From: Pseudomonas folii
Lineage (GTDB): Bacteria; Pseudomonadota; Gammaproteobacteria; Pseudomonadales; Pseudomonadaceae
DNA: 62,719 bases
Assembly (NCBI RefSeq): GCF_014357575.1
Contig: NZ_JACONW010000014.1
Location: 1-62,719, forward strand
Direction of reading: 5' to 3'
Under the pieces are notes generated by a model, which saw only the letters and a program-made list of their open reading frames with translations, did not search any database and had not been told where the DNA came from. A program made the translations under genes and the position numbers. Every line of letters begins with the position of its first letter. Positions within the stretch are counted from its first letter, which is position 1. This document shows, in pieces, positions 18,540-28,303 of this stretch.

Positions 18540-20276
18540 ATGAATCGCAATGCCGAGTACACAACTGTAAATGACAGCGTGCGGGAGAAATTCTTCTCCC
18601 GCGTCTGGAAACTGATCACCCCCTACTGGCGTAGCGAAGAGAAGGGCCTTGCCTGGGTCCTCCTGATTGCTGTAATTGCGCTTTCGCTGTTCAGCGTGGC
18701 CATTTCGGTGGTGCTCAACAGTTGGTATCGAGACTTTTACAACTCGCTGGAAAAGAAGGATCTTGAGGCCTTTACCCAGTCGATTCTGTATTTCTGCGGT
18801 ATCGCCACCGTGGCTATTCTGGGCGCGGTTTACCGTTCCTATCTGACGCAGATGCTGACCATTCGCTGGCGGCGCTGGCTCACCGAGCAGCATTTTGCCA
18901 AATGGCTCAGCCACAAAAGCTACTACCAGCTGGAGCAGGGCGGTTACACCGATAACCCTGACCAGCGGTTGTCCGAAGACCTCAACAAATTCACCAGCGA
19001 TACCCTGACGTTGGGGCTTGGGCTGATCAAGACCATCGTCAGTCTGGTGTCTTTTTCGATCATCCTGTGGGGTGTGTCCGGCAGCATCGAATTGTTCGGC
19101 ATCGAGATCCCCGGCTACATGTTCTGGGCCGCATTCCTTTACGCGGTGGTGGGCAGTTGGCTGACGCATGTGATCGGTCGGCGACTGATTCCCCTGAGTA
19201 ACCAGCAAGAGCGATACGAAGCAGACCTGCGTTTTTCGCTGGTTCGTGTCCGCGAAAACGCTGAAAGCATCGCGCTGTCGGACGGCGAGCCCAACGAGAA
19301 CGAGCGTCTAAGCTCCCGCTTCGGCATGGTCTGGAGCAACTTCTGGTCTATGATGCGCGTGCAGAAACGTCTGACGTTCTTTACGGCCGGTTATTCACAG
19401 ATCGCGATCATCTTCGCCTTCGTGGTCGCCGCGCCACGCTACTTTGCGGGCAAGATAGAGCTGGGCGAGCTGATGCAGATCAACTCTGCCTTTGGCAACG
19501 TGCAGGAAAACTTCAGCTGGTTTATCGATGCCTACGCCACGTTGGCGTCGTGGCGGGCAACCTGTGATCGTCTGCTGAGTTTCCGACAGGCCCTGGACCA
19601 TAACGAAGCTCACGTTTCAGCTATCGAGATCAGCCATACAGGCCAGTCGCTGAGCCTGGCCGGGCTGGCGTTGCAACTGGGGGCGAGCCGACAGTTGCTG
19701 AAGAACACGAGCCTGAACATCGCAGCGGGGGAGCGGGTCATGGTGGGCGGTCGATCCGGCAGTGGCAAAAGTACCTTGCTGCGTGCGTTGGGCGGGTTGT
19801 GGCAAAACGGTAAAGGCCACATTCAACTCCCTGCCGAACCCTATCTTTTCCTGCCGCAGAGGCCTTATCTGCCCATCGGTACGTTGCGCGAGGCCATGAG
19901 TTATCCACAGGCCGTTGAAGCTTACCCGGTGGAGCGCTTTGCCGAGGTGCTGGAAACCTGTCGACTGGGGCACCTGATTCCGCGTCTGGACGAGAGCAAT
20001 CACTGGCAACGCATGTTGTCGCCGGGTGAGCAGCAGCGTGTAGCGTTTGCGCGTGCGCTGCTGTTCCAGCCACGCTGGCTTTATCTGGATGAAGCGACCT
20101 CTGCAATGGATGAAGAAGACGAGGCGTTGCTGTATCAGGCGCTGATCGATGAGTTACCGGATGTAACGCTGGTCAGCATCGGCCATCGCAGCAGTCTTAA
20201 GCGGTTTCATAGACGGTTGCTGCGTATCGAGGACGGGGATTTGCGCGAACAGCCGCATTCTCTGGCTGTTGTATGA
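18540..20276 (+). CDS. SbmA/BacA-like ABC transporter (YddA type), fused permease-ATPase
   Basis: 578 aa. The N-terminal half has about six TM helices and the SbmA/BacA-like segment (VVLNSWYRDFYNSLEKKD, IRWRRWLTEQHFAKWL). The C-terminal ATPase has Walker A GGRSGSGKST at about 404-412, signature LSPGEQQR near 493, and Walker B WLYLDEATSAMDEED. Half-transporters of this type probably dimerise; substrates are poorly known (peptides, cobalamin or very-long-chain acyl compounds in relatives). It follows roxR by 87 bases on the same strand, but no co-regulation is visible. Confidence 0.88.
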   Translation: MNRNAEYTTVNDSVREKFFSRVWKLITPYWRSEEKGLAWVLLIAVIALSLFSVAISVVLNSWYRDFYNSLEKKDLEAFTQSILYFCGIATVAILGAVYRSYLTQMLTIRWRRWLTEQHFAKWLSHKSYYQLEQGGYTDNPDQRLSEDLNKFTSDTLTLGLGLIKTIVSLVSFSIILWGVSGSIELFGIEIPGYMFWAAFLYAVVGSWLTHVIGRRLIPLSNQQERYEADLRFSLVRVRENAESIALSDGEPNENERLSSRFGMVWSNFWSMMRVQKRLTFFTAGYSQIAIIFAFVVAAPRYFAGKIELGELMQINSAFGNVQENFSWFIDAYATLASWRATCDRLLSFRQALDHNEAHVSAIEISHTGQSLSLAGLALQLGASRQLLKNTSLNIAAGERVMVGGRSGSGKSTLLRALGGLWQNGKGHIQLPAEPYLFLPQRPYLPIGTLREAMSYPQAVEAYPVERFAEVLETCRLGHLIPRLDESNHWQRMLSPGEQQRVAFARALLFQPRWLYLDEATSAMDEEDEALLYQALIDELPDVTLVSIGHRSSLKRFHRRLLRIEDGDLREQPHSLAVV

Positions 20277-20370
20277 TCGGGGCGTACTATCCATTCGGTT
20301 TTTATGAATGTGTTCGTATAACCCGGTGAGCTATCATCACTTCTTTCATTGCTCGAGATCGACGTTGGAT

Positions 20371-21120
20371 ATGGAAAATCAAAGCGCACTGCCTCGCGCA
20401 CGCCGCAAGCACCGCAGCCTTGCGCAAGAGCTGGTAACTGAACTGTCCGAGCGTATTCGCAGCGGGCTGCTCAAGCGTGGCGACAAACTGCCCACCGAAT
20501 CGGCCATCATGGAAGAACAAGGCGTCAGCCGCACGGTGGTACGCGAGGCTATCTCGCGTCTGCAGGCGTCCGGTCTGGTGGAAACCCGCCACGGCATCGG
20601 CACTTTCGTGCTGGATACGCCAAGCCCGAGCGGCTTCCGTATCGACCCGGCCACTATTGTCACGCTGCGTGATGTACTGGCGATTCTCGAATTGCGTATC
20701 AGCCTTGAGGTCGAGTCGGCCGGATTGGCGGCGCAGCGCCGTACCGATGAGCAATTGCTGGCCATGCGTCAGGCGCTGGACGCACTGAATGAAAGTGCCG
20801 CCCATGCCGCCGACGCGGTGGGGTCGGACTTTCAGTTCCACCTGCAGATCGCGCTGTCGACGGGCAACCGCTATTTCACCGACATCATGACCCACCTGGG
20901 TACAAGCATCATTCCGCGTACCCGTTTGAACTCGGCGCGCCTGGCCCATGACGATCAGCAGCACTATATGACCCGTCTAAGTCGTGAGCACGAAGAAATC
21001 TACGACGCCATCGCCCGCCAGGACTCCGACGCCGCCCGCGCCGCCATGCGCCTGCACCTGACCAACAGCCGCGAACGGTTGCGCCATGCGCATGAAGAGG
21101 CTGAATCGCAGCGGGCTTGA
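20371..21120 (+). CDS. GntR/FadR-family transcriptional regulator, likely of galactarate/glucarate genes
   Basis: 249 aa. N-terminal winged helix (SLAQELVTELSERIRSGLLK, GDKLPTESAIMEEQGVSRTV, ETRHGIGTFVLD) and a C-terminal all-helical FCD ligand-binding domain (LAILELRISLEVESAGLAAQ). It is followed on the same strand by kdgD, gudP and garD, so it probably responds to a sugar diacid or breakdown product; this is from context. ATG at 20371 chosen because the winged helix begins about 20 residues later; the Shine-Dalgarno is weak. Confidence 0.87.
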   Translation: MENQSALPRARRKHRSLAQELVTELSERIRSGLLKRGDKLPTESAIMEEQGVSRTVVREAISRLQASGLVETRHGIGTFVLDTPSPSGFRIDPATIVTLRDVLAILELRISLEVESAGLAAQRRTDEQLLAMRQALDALNESAAHAADAVGSDFQFHLQIALSTGNRYFTDIMTHLGTSIIPRTRLNSARLAHDDQQHYMTRLSREHEEIYDAIARQDSDAARAAMRLHLTNSRERLRHAHEEAESQRA

Positions 21121-21224
21121 TCGGATGGCGGTTGCGCTTGCCCGCGACGAGGCAGGACGCGATGGACCTGCTATCTGAGTCCCCTTATCCCGCGCAAGCC
21201 CCGCAGACAGGATTCAATGATGAC

Positions 21225-21314
21225 GTGGGACCGGCTTCAGCCGGGAAGAGGCCGGGACAGACGCTGGATTTTTATCTGCACAAATACCGCCTTCCCGGCT
21301 AAAGCCGTTCCCAC
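21225..21314. repeat. REP palindrome, unit 1 of 142-base tandem array
   Basis: GTGGGACCGGCTTCAGCCGG paired with CCGGCTAAAGCCGTTCCCAC. About 50 bases of spacer follow to the next unit. Confidence 0.85.
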
Positions 21315-21366
21315 GTCGTCAGCTTGCGGGCAAACATAGAATCTCCCACAGAACCCACACAGTCCC

Positions 21367-21456
21367 GTAGGACCGGCTTCAGCCGGGAAGAGGCCGGGAC
21401 AGACGCTGGATTTTTATCTGCACAAATACCGCCTTCCCGGCTAAAGCCGGTCCCAC
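21367..21456. repeat. REP palindrome, unit 2 of 142-base tandem array
   Basis: Nearly identical to unit 1 including the loop and the spacer that follows (TCGTCAGCTTGCGGGCAAAC), showing recent duplication of the whole 142-base unit rather than of the palindrome alone. Confidence 0.85.
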
Positions 21457-21508
21457 GTCGTCAGCTTGCGGGCAAACATAGAATCTCCCATAGAACCTGC
21501 GTATTCCC

Positions 21509-21598
21509 GTAGGACCGGCTTTAGCCGGGAGGACGTCCGGATATTCGCTAAATTTTCTTCGGCAGGAATACCGCTCTCCCGGCTAAAGCCGGTCCTAC
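21509..21598. repeat. REP palindrome, unit 3 of 142-base tandem array
   Basis: Same arms as units 1 and 2, but the central 40 bases differ, so this copy is older or came from another source. Confidence 0.8.
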
Positions 21599-21840
21599 GG
21601 GGAAACGCGTATCATCAGGTCCGCCTGCCCCCCATTTGGCCCGGTGATCATACGACCTTAGTCTATTCAAATCCCCGTCAAGGCCCATTCCTCCGGGGCC
21701 TGCGCTAGTATCTGCCACAGCTTAAGGAAAAAACCAAAAATCCCTGTTGAGTGATTTTATGATCAGTTGTACGATGACTTACGACATCGGCAGACGACCG
21801 GTGATCCATTCACAATAAATGCTCCCAGGGTGTTCGAATA

Positions 21841-22752
21841 ATGAATCCACAAGAACTGAAGTCCATCCTCTCCCACGGTCTGCTGTCTTTTCCGGTTACC
21901 GATTTCAATGCGCAGGGCGACTTCCATCGCGCTGGCTACGTTAAACGTCTTGAGTGGCTGGCCCCTTACGGCGCAAGCGCTCTGTTCGCTGCCGGCGGTA
22001 CAGGTGAGTTCTTCTCCCTGGCAGCCAGCGAATACTCCGAAGTAATCAAAACCGCGGTCGATACCTGCGCCACCAGTGTGCCGATCCTGGCGGGCGTTGG
22101 CGGTTCGACCCGTCAAGCCATCGAATACGCTCAAGAAGCCGAACGTCTGGGCGCAAAAGGCCTGTTGCTACTGCCGCACTACCTGACTGAAGCCAGCCAG
22201 GACGGCGTAGCCGCTCACGTTGAAGCAGTCTGCAAGTCTGTGAAAATCGGTGTGGTCGTTTACAACCGGAACGTCTGCCGCCTGACGGCTCCGCTGCTGG
22301 AACAACTGGCCGAGCGCTGCCCGAACCTGATTGGTTACAAAGATGGCCTGGGTGATATCGAGCTGATGGTTTCGATCCGTCGCCGTCTGGGCGATCGTTT
22401 CTCTTACCTGGGTGGTTTGCCGACCGCTGAAGTCTACGCTGCTGCCTACAAGGCGCTGGGCGTACCGGTCTACTCGTCTGCGGTGTTCAACTTCGTGCCT
22501 AAACTGGCGATGGACTTCTACCACGCCATTGCCAAGGACGATCACGTTGCCGTTGGCAAATACATCGACGACTTCTTCCTGCCTTACCTGGACATTCGTA
22601 ACCGTAAGTCCGGTTACGCCGTCAGCATCGTCAAGGCGGGCGCAAAAATCGCCGGTTACGACGCCGGTCCAGTGCGTACACCACTGACCGACCTGACTGC
22701 CGAAGAGTACGAAATGCTCGCTGCGCTCATGGACAAGCAAGGCAAGCAGTAA
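21841..22752 (+). CDS. kdgD: 5-dehydro-4-deoxyglucarate dehydratase
   Basis: 303-aa class I aldolase-fold (DapA family) enzyme that dehydrates and decarboxylates 5-keto-4-deoxyglucarate to 2-oxoglutarate semialdehyde and CO2. Schiff-base Lys167 lies in GYKDGLGD, Tyr141 in VVYNRN, and the substrate-binding [10 protein letters not shown] is at 51-60. Length matches the family. It sits upstream of the transporter and galactarate dehydratase of the same pathway. The next enzyme (semialdehyde dehydrogenase) is not in the window. Confidence 0.94.
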   Translation: MNPQELKSILSHGLLSFPVTDFNAQGDFHRAGYVKRLEWLAPYGASALFAAGGTGEFFSLAASEYSEVIKTAVDTCATSVPILAGVGGSTRQAIEYAQEAERLGAKGLLLLPHYLTEASQDGVAAHVEAVCKSVKIGVVVYNRNVCRLTAPLLEQLAERCPNLIGYKDGLGDIELMVSIRRRLGDRFSYLGGLPTAEVYAAAYKALGVPVYSSAVFNFVPKLAMDFYHAIAKDDHVAVGKYIDDFFLPYLDIRNRKSGYAVSIVKAGAKIAGYDAGPVRTPLTDLTAEEYEMLAALMDKQGKQ

Positions 22753-22765
22753 CACACCACGGAAA

Positions 22766-22793
22766 CAAAGCCGCTGAGCGATCAGCGGCTTTG
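22766..22793 (+). terminator. Rho-independent terminator after kdgD
   Basis: CAAAGCCGCTGA and TCAGCGGCTTTG form a 12-base stem 13 bases after the stop codon. The weak T-tract suggests partial read-through to gudP is possible. Confidence 0.75.
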
Positions 22794-22978
22794 TGCCATG
22801 GGCGGGTTGCCAACAACACAGGGCTGATGAGGTCTGCGTCAGTTCGTAGGGATGCGTATCAACTGTGGGTGGGGAGTGTCGCTAACCACGACTTTTTCCA
22901 AGGGGCCGACAGGCGCAAGCAACACGAAAAAAACAGATATACCCGCGTAAAAAAAATAATTAGTGGGAGTTCACACAC

Positions 22979-24352
22979 ATGCAACAGTCCAAGCCGACTC
23001 ACGTCCGCTATTTGATCCTGCTCATGCTTTTTCTGGTGACCACGATCAACTACGCCGACCGCGCCACCATCGCTATCGCGGGCTCCAGCCTGCAAAAAGA
23101 CCTTGGTATCGACGCTATCACTCTCGGGTACATCTTCTCTGCGTTCGGCTGGGCCTATGTGGCTGGTCAGATTCCGGGTGGCTGGCTGCTCGACCGTTTC
23201 GGTTCCAAGAAAATCTACGCACTAAGCATTTTCACCTGGTCGCTGTTCACCTTGCTGCAAGGCTATGTTGGCGAGTTCAGCATTGGCTCTGCGGTCATCG
23301 TGCTGTTCATGCTGCGTTTCATGGTGGGCCTGGCCGAAGCGCCTTCCTTCCCTGGCAACGCGCGCATCGTTGCGGCCTGGTTCCCGACTGCCGAGCGCGG
23401 TACCGCCTCTGCGATCTTCAACTCCGCACAATACTTCGCCACCGTGCTGTTCGCTCCGCTCATGGGCTGGATCGTTTACAAATTCGGCTGGCAGCATGTG
23501 TTCGTAGTGATGGGTGGCATCGGTATCGTGTTCTCGGCGATCTGGATGAAAGTTATCTACAGCCCGCGCGAACACCCACGCATCAACAAAGAAGAGTTCG
23601 ATCACATTGCCGACAACGGCGGCATGGTCGATATGGATCAGGACAAAGGTAAAGGCAAAAGCGGCGGCCCGAAATGGGACTACATCCGTCAGTTGCTGAC
23701 CAACCGCATGATGCTCGGCATCTACCTGAGCCAGTACTGCATCAACGGCATCACCTACTTCTTCCTGACCTGGTTCCCGGTTTACCTGGTTCAGGAACGT
23801 GGCATGACCATCCTCAAGGCGGGCATGATCGCCTCGTTGCCAGCCATCTGCGGTTTCATCGGTGGTGTATTGGGCGGCGTGATTTCGGACTATCTGCTGC
23901 GCAAAGGCCACTCGCTGACCTTCGCTCGCAAAGCACCGATCATTGGCGGCCTGCTGCTGTCGACCACCATCGTTGCCTGTAACTACGTTGATATCGAGTG
24001 GATGGTCGTTGGCTTCATGGCCCTGGCATTCTTCGGTAAAGGTGTAGGCGCGCTGGGCTGGGCGGTGATGTCCGACGCTTCGCCGAAGCAGATCGCCGGC
24101 TTGAGCGGTGGCCTGTTCAATACCTTCGGTAACATTGCTTCGATCACTACGCCTATCGTGATTGGCTACATCATCAGCTCCACCGGCTCGTTCAAATGGG
24201 CACTGGTGTTTGTGGGTGCCAACGCAGTGGTTGCGGTGTTCAGCTATATCTTCATTGTTGGTGAGATCAAACGCGTTGAACTGAAAGAGCCTCCAACCAA
24301 GGGGCCACTGACTGGCGATGACGCCAGCGACCTTTCTCAAGCTAAATCCTGA
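22979..24352 (+). CDS. gudP: MFS transporter for glucarate/galactarate (GudP-like)
   Basis: 457 aa with about 12 TM helices in the anion:cation symporter branch of the major facilitator family. Motifs include [20 protein letters not shown], the loop motif [12 protein letters not shown] and [19 protein letters not shown], all typical of the D-glucarate/galactonate group. ATG preceded by GTGGGAG. It overlaps nothing and is 10 bases before garD, so the two form an operon for sugar diacid uptake and dehydration. Confidence 0.9.
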   Translation: MQQSKPTHVRYLILLMLFLVTTINYADRATIAIAGSSLQKDLGIDAITLGYIFSAFGWAYVAGQIPGGWLLDRFGSKKIYALSIFTWSLFTLLQGYVGEFSIGSAVIVLFMLRFMVGLAEAPSFPGNARIVAAWFPTAERGTASAIFNSAQYFATVLFAPLMGWIVYKFGWQHVFVVMGGIGIVFSAIWMKVIYSPREHPRINKEEFDHIADNGGMVDMDQDKGKGKSGGPKWDYIRQLLTNRMMLGIYLSQYCINGITYFFLTWFPVYLVQERGMTILKAGMIASLPAICGFIGGVLGGVISDYLLRKGHSLTFARKAPIIGGLLLSTTIVACNYVDIEWMVVGFMALAFFGKGVGALGWAVMSDASPKQIAGLSGGLFNTFGNIASITTPIVIGYIISSTGSFKWALVFVGANAVVAVFSYIFIVGEIKRVELKEPPTKGPLTGDDASDLSQAKS

Positions 24353-24362
24353 GGAAACCGTG

Positions 24363-25916
24363 ATGAACCTGATTCAACATGCCGACTCCCCACGCTACAT
24401 CCGGCTGCACGAGCTGGATAACGTGGTGGTAGTAGTCAACGACCAGGGTGTGCCTGCCGGTACCGAATTTGATAATGGTCTGGTGACCGTCGATAACGTT
24501 CCGCAGAGCCACAAAGTCAACACCGTCGATATCGCTGAAGGCGAGCCGATCATCCGTTACGGACACACCATCGGATATGCCTTGCGGCCGATTCCACGGG
24601 GCAGTTGGGTCAGGGAAGATCAGCTGCGTATGCCATCGGCGCCGGCGCTGGACAGCCTGCCGATGTCAGACGCGGTGCCGGAAAGAGGCGCGCCGCTGGA
24701 AGGTTTTACCTTTGAGGGTTATCGCAACGCCGACGGTACTGTCGGCACGCGTAACATTCTGGGCATTACCACCACGGTGCAATGCGTGACCGGAGTGCTT
24801 GATCATGCGGTCAAGCGCATCCGTGAAGAGCTGTTGCCCAAGTACCCCCACGTCGATGACGTGGTGGCACTGACTCATACTTACGGTTGTGGTGTGGCTA
24901 TTACCGCGACCGACGCTTACATCCCGATCCGCACGGTGCGTAACCTGGCGCGCAACCCGAACCTGGGTGGCGAAGCCTTGGTGATCGGCCTGGGCTGCGA
25001 GAAATTGCAGGCCGGGCAGGTCATGCACGAAGACGACCTTTCTGTTGATCTCAGCGATCAGTGGATGTATCGCTTGCAGGACTCCAGCCATGGCTTCAAC
25101 GAAATGATCGAGCAGATCATGGAGTTGGCTGAAGTGCGCTTGAAGAAGCTTGATCTGCGACGTCGTGAAACCGTGCCTGCATCAGAATTGATTCTAGGCA
25201 TGCAGTGCGGCGGCAGTGACGCGTTTTCTGGCATCACTGCCAACCCGGCATTGGGTTACGCCTCGGACTTGCTGCTGCGCGCAGGCGCCACCGTGATGTT
25301 CTCGGAAGTGACTGAAGTACGCGATGCCATCTACCTGCTGACGTCCCGCGCCGAGACTCAGGAAGTCGCCGAGGAGCTGGTTCGGGAGATGGACTGGTAC
25401 GACCGTTATCTGGCAAAAGGCGAGGCAGATCGTAGTGCCAATACCACGCCGGGTAACAAGAAGGGCGGGCTGTCGAACATTGTCGAGAAATCCCTCGGGT
25501 CGATCGTCAAGTCGGGCAGCAGCGCCATCAACGGCGTGCTGGGCCCTGGCGAACGCTTCAAGCGCAAAGGCCTGATTTTCTGTGCCACACCGGCCAGTGA
25601 CTTTGTCTGCGGCACCCTGCAACTGGCGGCCGGGATGAACCTGCACGTGTTCACCACCGGGCGTGGCACCCCGTACGGTTTGGCGATGTCCCCGGTGGTC
25701 AAGGTATCGACCCGTACCGAGCTGGCGACGCGTTGGCCTGATCTGATCGACATCGATGCCGGTCGTATTGCGACGGGTCGTGCAACGATTGAGGACCTGG
25801 GCTGGGAGCTGTTCCACTTCTATCTGGACGTGGCCAGCGGCAAGAAAAAAACCTGGACCGAGCATTATCGTTTGCACAACGACATCACGCTGTTCAACCC
25901 TGCGCCGATTACCTGA
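24363..25916 (+). CDS. garD: Galactarate dehydratase
   Basis: 517 aa, close to the E. coli GarD length. N-terminal SAF domain (residues about 1-95, [20 protein letters not shown]) followed by the UxaA/altronate-dehydratase domain: GFEGYRN-like [41 protein letters not shown] and [20 protein letters not shown]. It converts galactarate to 5-keto-4-deoxyglucarate, the KdgD substrate, with a metal held by Cys/His residues. Start at 24363, ten bases after the gudP stop, with GAGGAAACC upstream. A longer frame would overlap gudP. Confidence 0.93.
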   Translation: MNLIQHADSPRYIRLHELDNVVVVVNDQGVPAGTEFDNGLVTVDNVPQSHKVNTVDIAEGEPIIRYGHTIGYALRPIPRGSWVREDQLRMPSAPALDSLPMSDAVPERGAPLEGFTFEGYRNADGTVGTRNILGITTTVQCVTGVLDHAVKRIREELLPKYPHVDDVVALTHTYGCGVAITATDAYIPIRTVRNLARNPNLGGEALVIGLGCEKLQAGQVMHEDDLSVDLSDQWMYRLQDSSHGFNEMIEQIMELAEVRLKKLDLRRRETVPASELILGMQCGGSDAFSGITANPALGYASDLLLRAGATVMFSEVTEVRDAIYLLTSRAETQEVAEELVREMDWYDRYLAKGEADRSANTTPGNKKGGLSNIVEKSLGSIVKSGSSAINGVLGPGERFKRKGLIFCATPASDFVCGTLQLAAGMNLHVFTTGRGTPYGLAMSPVVKVSTRTELATRWPDLIDIDAGRIATGRATIEDLGWELFHFYLDVASGKKKTWTEHYRLHNDITLFNPAPIT

Positions 25917-26244
25917 TATCAGCGCTTTCGAATACAAACTGTAGGAGCTCACGAGCACCGCGAGGCAGCGATGGCGGCCTGTCTGATACACCGCGATCGC
26001 GGCCTCGCGGTGCTCGTGCGCTACAGAATTGGTTCCTGGCGCAGAGCCGATGTGCTGTTTGCAGGAGCTGCCGCTTTAGATAAAACACCCTCACTTAGTT
26101 CACCCCATCGGCCCGGCGGCGACAAGATTAACCACTGGTCATCTTTGCTTTAAGGCCCTCTGAACTTACATCTTCTTCGCGTTTTCCCTTGTTAGTTCCG
26201 GGCGCTTTTGCCCGACTGGCTTTATCGCCTGCAAGGAGAGAAAA
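25917..26244. other. 328-base gap between garD and the zinc dehydrogenase gene
   Basis: Contains a REP palindrome (25941-26024). The rest shows no coding frame; the promoter of the dehydrogenase gene should lie here but I cannot place it. CTGCAAGGAGAG before the ATG at 26245 is a good ribosome site. Confidence 0.6.
25941..26024. repeat. REP-type palindrome
   Basis: GTAGGAGCTCACGAGCACCG with the arm CGGTGCTCGTGCGCTAC. Same subtype as the copy at 36167. Confidence 0.8.
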
Positions 26245-27435
26245 ATGCGCGCACTGACTTATCACGGGTCTAACGATGTCCGGGTTGATACCGTTCCTGA
26301 TCCGGTCATTCAAGAGGTCGATGACATCCTGCTGAAGGTTACTGCCACAGCGATCTGCGGCTCTGACCTGCACTTGTATCGCGGCAAGATTCCAGCCACG
26401 GAATCGGGCGATATTTTTGGTCATGAGTTCATGGGTATCGTGGAAGAGGTGGGTTCACAGGTCACCACGGTCAAGCCTGGCGACCGGGTTGTTATCCCTT
26501 TCGTGATCGCCTGCGGCAGTTGCTTCTTTTGCCAGCTTGACCAGTTCGCTGCATGCGAAACAACCAACACCGGACGTGGCGCGATTCTGAACAAGAAGTC
26601 CATTCCGCCTGGAGCTGCGCTGTTTGGTTTCAGCCATTTGTACGGCGGCATCCCGGGTGGTCAGGCTGAGTACGTGCGCGTGCCCAAAGGCAACACCGGC
26701 CCGTTCAAAGTGCCGGGCACACTGTCCGACGACAAGGTGCTGTTCCTTTCCGACATTCTGCCAACCGCGTGGCAAGCGGTGCTCAACAGTGGGGTAGGTC
26801 AGGGTTCGAGCCTGGCGATCTACGGTGCCGGGCCGGTGGGTTTGCTCAGCGCTGCCTGCGCAAGAATGCTGGGCGTCGAGAAAATATTCATGGTCGATCA
26901 CCATGCGTATCGTCTGGCTTACGCGCAAAGCACTTACGGCGTGATCCCGATCAACTTCGATGAAGACGATGATCCAGCTGACACCATCATCAAGCAGACC
27001 CGTGGCATGCGCGGCGTGGATGGTGTGATCGATGCGGTCGGGTTCGAAGCCAAGGGCAGCACGACTGAAACCATTCTCGCGACCCTGAAGCTTGAAGGCA
27101 GCAGCGGCAAGGCTTTGCGCCAATGCATCGCCGCTGTGCGACGCGGTGGTGTGGTGAGCGTGCCGGGTGTTTATGCCGGTTTCATCCATGGCTTCCTGTT
27201 CGGCGATGCGTTCGACAAAGGCCTGACGTTCAAAATGGGCCAGACCCATGTACAGCGTTATCTGCCCGAGTTGCTCGAACACATCGAAAGCGGGGCGCTG
27301 GCGCCGGAGGCGATCATTACCCATCGCATGTCGCTGGAAGATGCCGCCGAGGGTTACAAGATCTTCGACAAGAAGCAGGAGGAATGCCGCAAGGTGATTC
27401 TGGTGCCGGGGATGAGTAGCGCTACAGCGACCTAA
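26245..27435 (+). CDS. Zinc-dependent alcohol dehydrogenase (MDR, formaldehyde-dehydrogenase-like)
   Basis: 396 aa medium-chain dehydrogenase. Catalytic zinc ligands Cys38, His60 and Glu61 ([18 protein letters not shown]), structural zinc Cys90, Cys93, Cys96 and Cys104, and an NAD-binding [19 protein letters not shown]. It resembles the glutathione-independent formaldehyde/threonine-dehydrogenase-like group. Substrate cannot be told from sequence. It is separated from garD by a REP and its own strong ribosome site, so a link to sugar diacids is not implied. Confidence 0.9.
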   Translation: MRALTYHGSNDVRVDTVPDPVIQEVDDILLKVTATAICGSDLHLYRGKIPATESGDIFGHEFMGIVEEVGSQVTTVKPGDRVVIPFVIACGSCFFCQLDQFAACETTNTGRGAILNKKSIPPGAALFGFSHLYGGIPGGQAEYVRVPKGNTGPFKVPGTLSDDKVLFLSDILPTAWQAVLNSGVGQGSSLAIYGAGPVGLLSAACARMLGVEKIFMVDHHAYRLAYAQSTYGVIPINFDEDDDPADTIIKQTRGMRGVDGVIDAVGFEAKGSTTETILATLKLEGSSGKALRQCIAAVRRGGVVSVPGVYAGFIHGFLFGDAFDKGLTFKMGQTHVQRYLPELLEHIESGALAPEAIITHRMSLEDAAEGYKIFDKKQEECRKVILVPGMSSATAT

Positions 27436-27444
27436 ACACCGACT

Positions 27445-27515
27445 GTAGGTGCTGCCGAAGGCTGCGATAGCGGTGTAACTGAATAATCGCTATCGCAGCC
27501 TTCGGCAGCTCGTAC
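27445..27515. repeat. REP-type palindrome
   Basis: Arms of the CTGCCGAAGGCTGCGATAGC type. It lies between two convergent genes and may serve as a bidirectional 3' structure. Confidence 0.85.
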
Positions 27516-27532
27516 ATAGGTTTACGGATCCG

Positions 27533-28303
27533 TCAGGAATACTTCGCCGAATGGTGCGGGTAATCCACAAGACGGGCACCGATGACCATCTCACTGATCC
27601 AGTTGGTCAGCATCGAGCTGTAGATACTTTGGCTCAGGTCGCTGCTCAACGCATGGTCGGCGCCGTCCACCAGGCGGTAGGTCAGGGAGTGAGCCAGTTC
27701 GAAGGCGCCGCGGTAGCTCATCAGCGTCGCGTGAGGCACATAGTCGTCCTGTTCTGATTCAATCAGCAGCACATCCCCGTGAAATTCTTTGCAGGCTGCC
27801 AGTGCACGGTTGTCGGCGGCGGTCACCGCTGAGCGGCGATAATGGGCCAGCTTGTCGCGATCCAGTTCCTGCTTGGGCATCTCCCAGTCAGCATCCCAAT
27901 ACAGCGCCGGTACACGCAACGCCAGCCATTTGACCGGGCGCATAGAGCTGAGGATAGTTGCCAGATAACCACCATAACTGCTGCCGATGACGGCGATGGC
28001 ATCGCTGTCGACCGCCGGGTGGCTGACCAGCCGGTCGTAAGCTGCGAGCAAATCCGCCAGGCTCTGCTCCCGAGACACCTTGCCACGCATTTCGTGAGTG
28101 CGCTCATGTCCCCGCAGGTCGAACGTCAGGCACACGCAACCCAGGCCAGTAATATTTTTGGCGCGTGCCAGATCCCGTTGCTGGCTACCGCCCCAGCCAT
28201 GGACGAACAAAATACCTGGGATTTTCGCCCCCGGCGTCAGGATCGTTCCGGAAATGGATTGGCCATCTACTGCAATCTCAATGCTTTCACTGCTGACACT
28301 CAT
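27533..28303 (-). CDS. Alpha/beta hydrolase (dienelactone-hydrolase/S9-like)
   Basis: 256 aa. FVHGWGG at 34-39 forms the oxyanion-hole loop, nucleophile Ser109 lies in VIGSSYGGYLA, an acid in IESEQDDYV (Asp186/187), and His217 in DGADHAL completes the triad. Esterase or peptidase activity is likely; substrate unknown. The start at MSVSSESIEI overlaps the end of the upstream gene by 17 bases, so the two are translationally coupled. The longer frame reaching 28555 would run inside that gene. Confidence 0.87.
   Translation of the reverse strand: MSVSSESIEIAVDGQSISGTILTPGAKIPGILFVHGWGGSQQRDLARAKNITGLGCVCLTFDLRGHERTHEMRGKVSREQSLADLLAAYDRLVSHPAVDSDAIAVIGSSYGGYLATILSSMRPVKWLALRVPALYWDADWEMPKQELDRDKLAHYRRSAVTAADNRALAACKEFHGDVLLIESEQDDYVPHATLMSYRGAFELAHSLTYRLVDGADHALSSDLSQSIYSSMLTNWISEMVIGARLVDYPHHSAKYS

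Larger units (their letters stand above)
21121..21840. other. 720-base intergenic region with tandem REP units before kdgD
   Basis: Three REP palindromes spaced 142 bases apart fill 21225-21598. The remaining 240 bases before kdgD are free of genes and should hold its promoter and regulator site. A sequence AGTTGTACGATGACT at about 21766 could be a FadR-type half-site pair, but it is imperfect. Confidence 0.7.

Noticed and set aside
21225..21598. Evenly spaced repeats that might be a CRISPR array
   Set aside because: Period is 142 bases, units are palindromic REP elements, spacers between units 1 and 2 are near-identical, and there are no cas genes.
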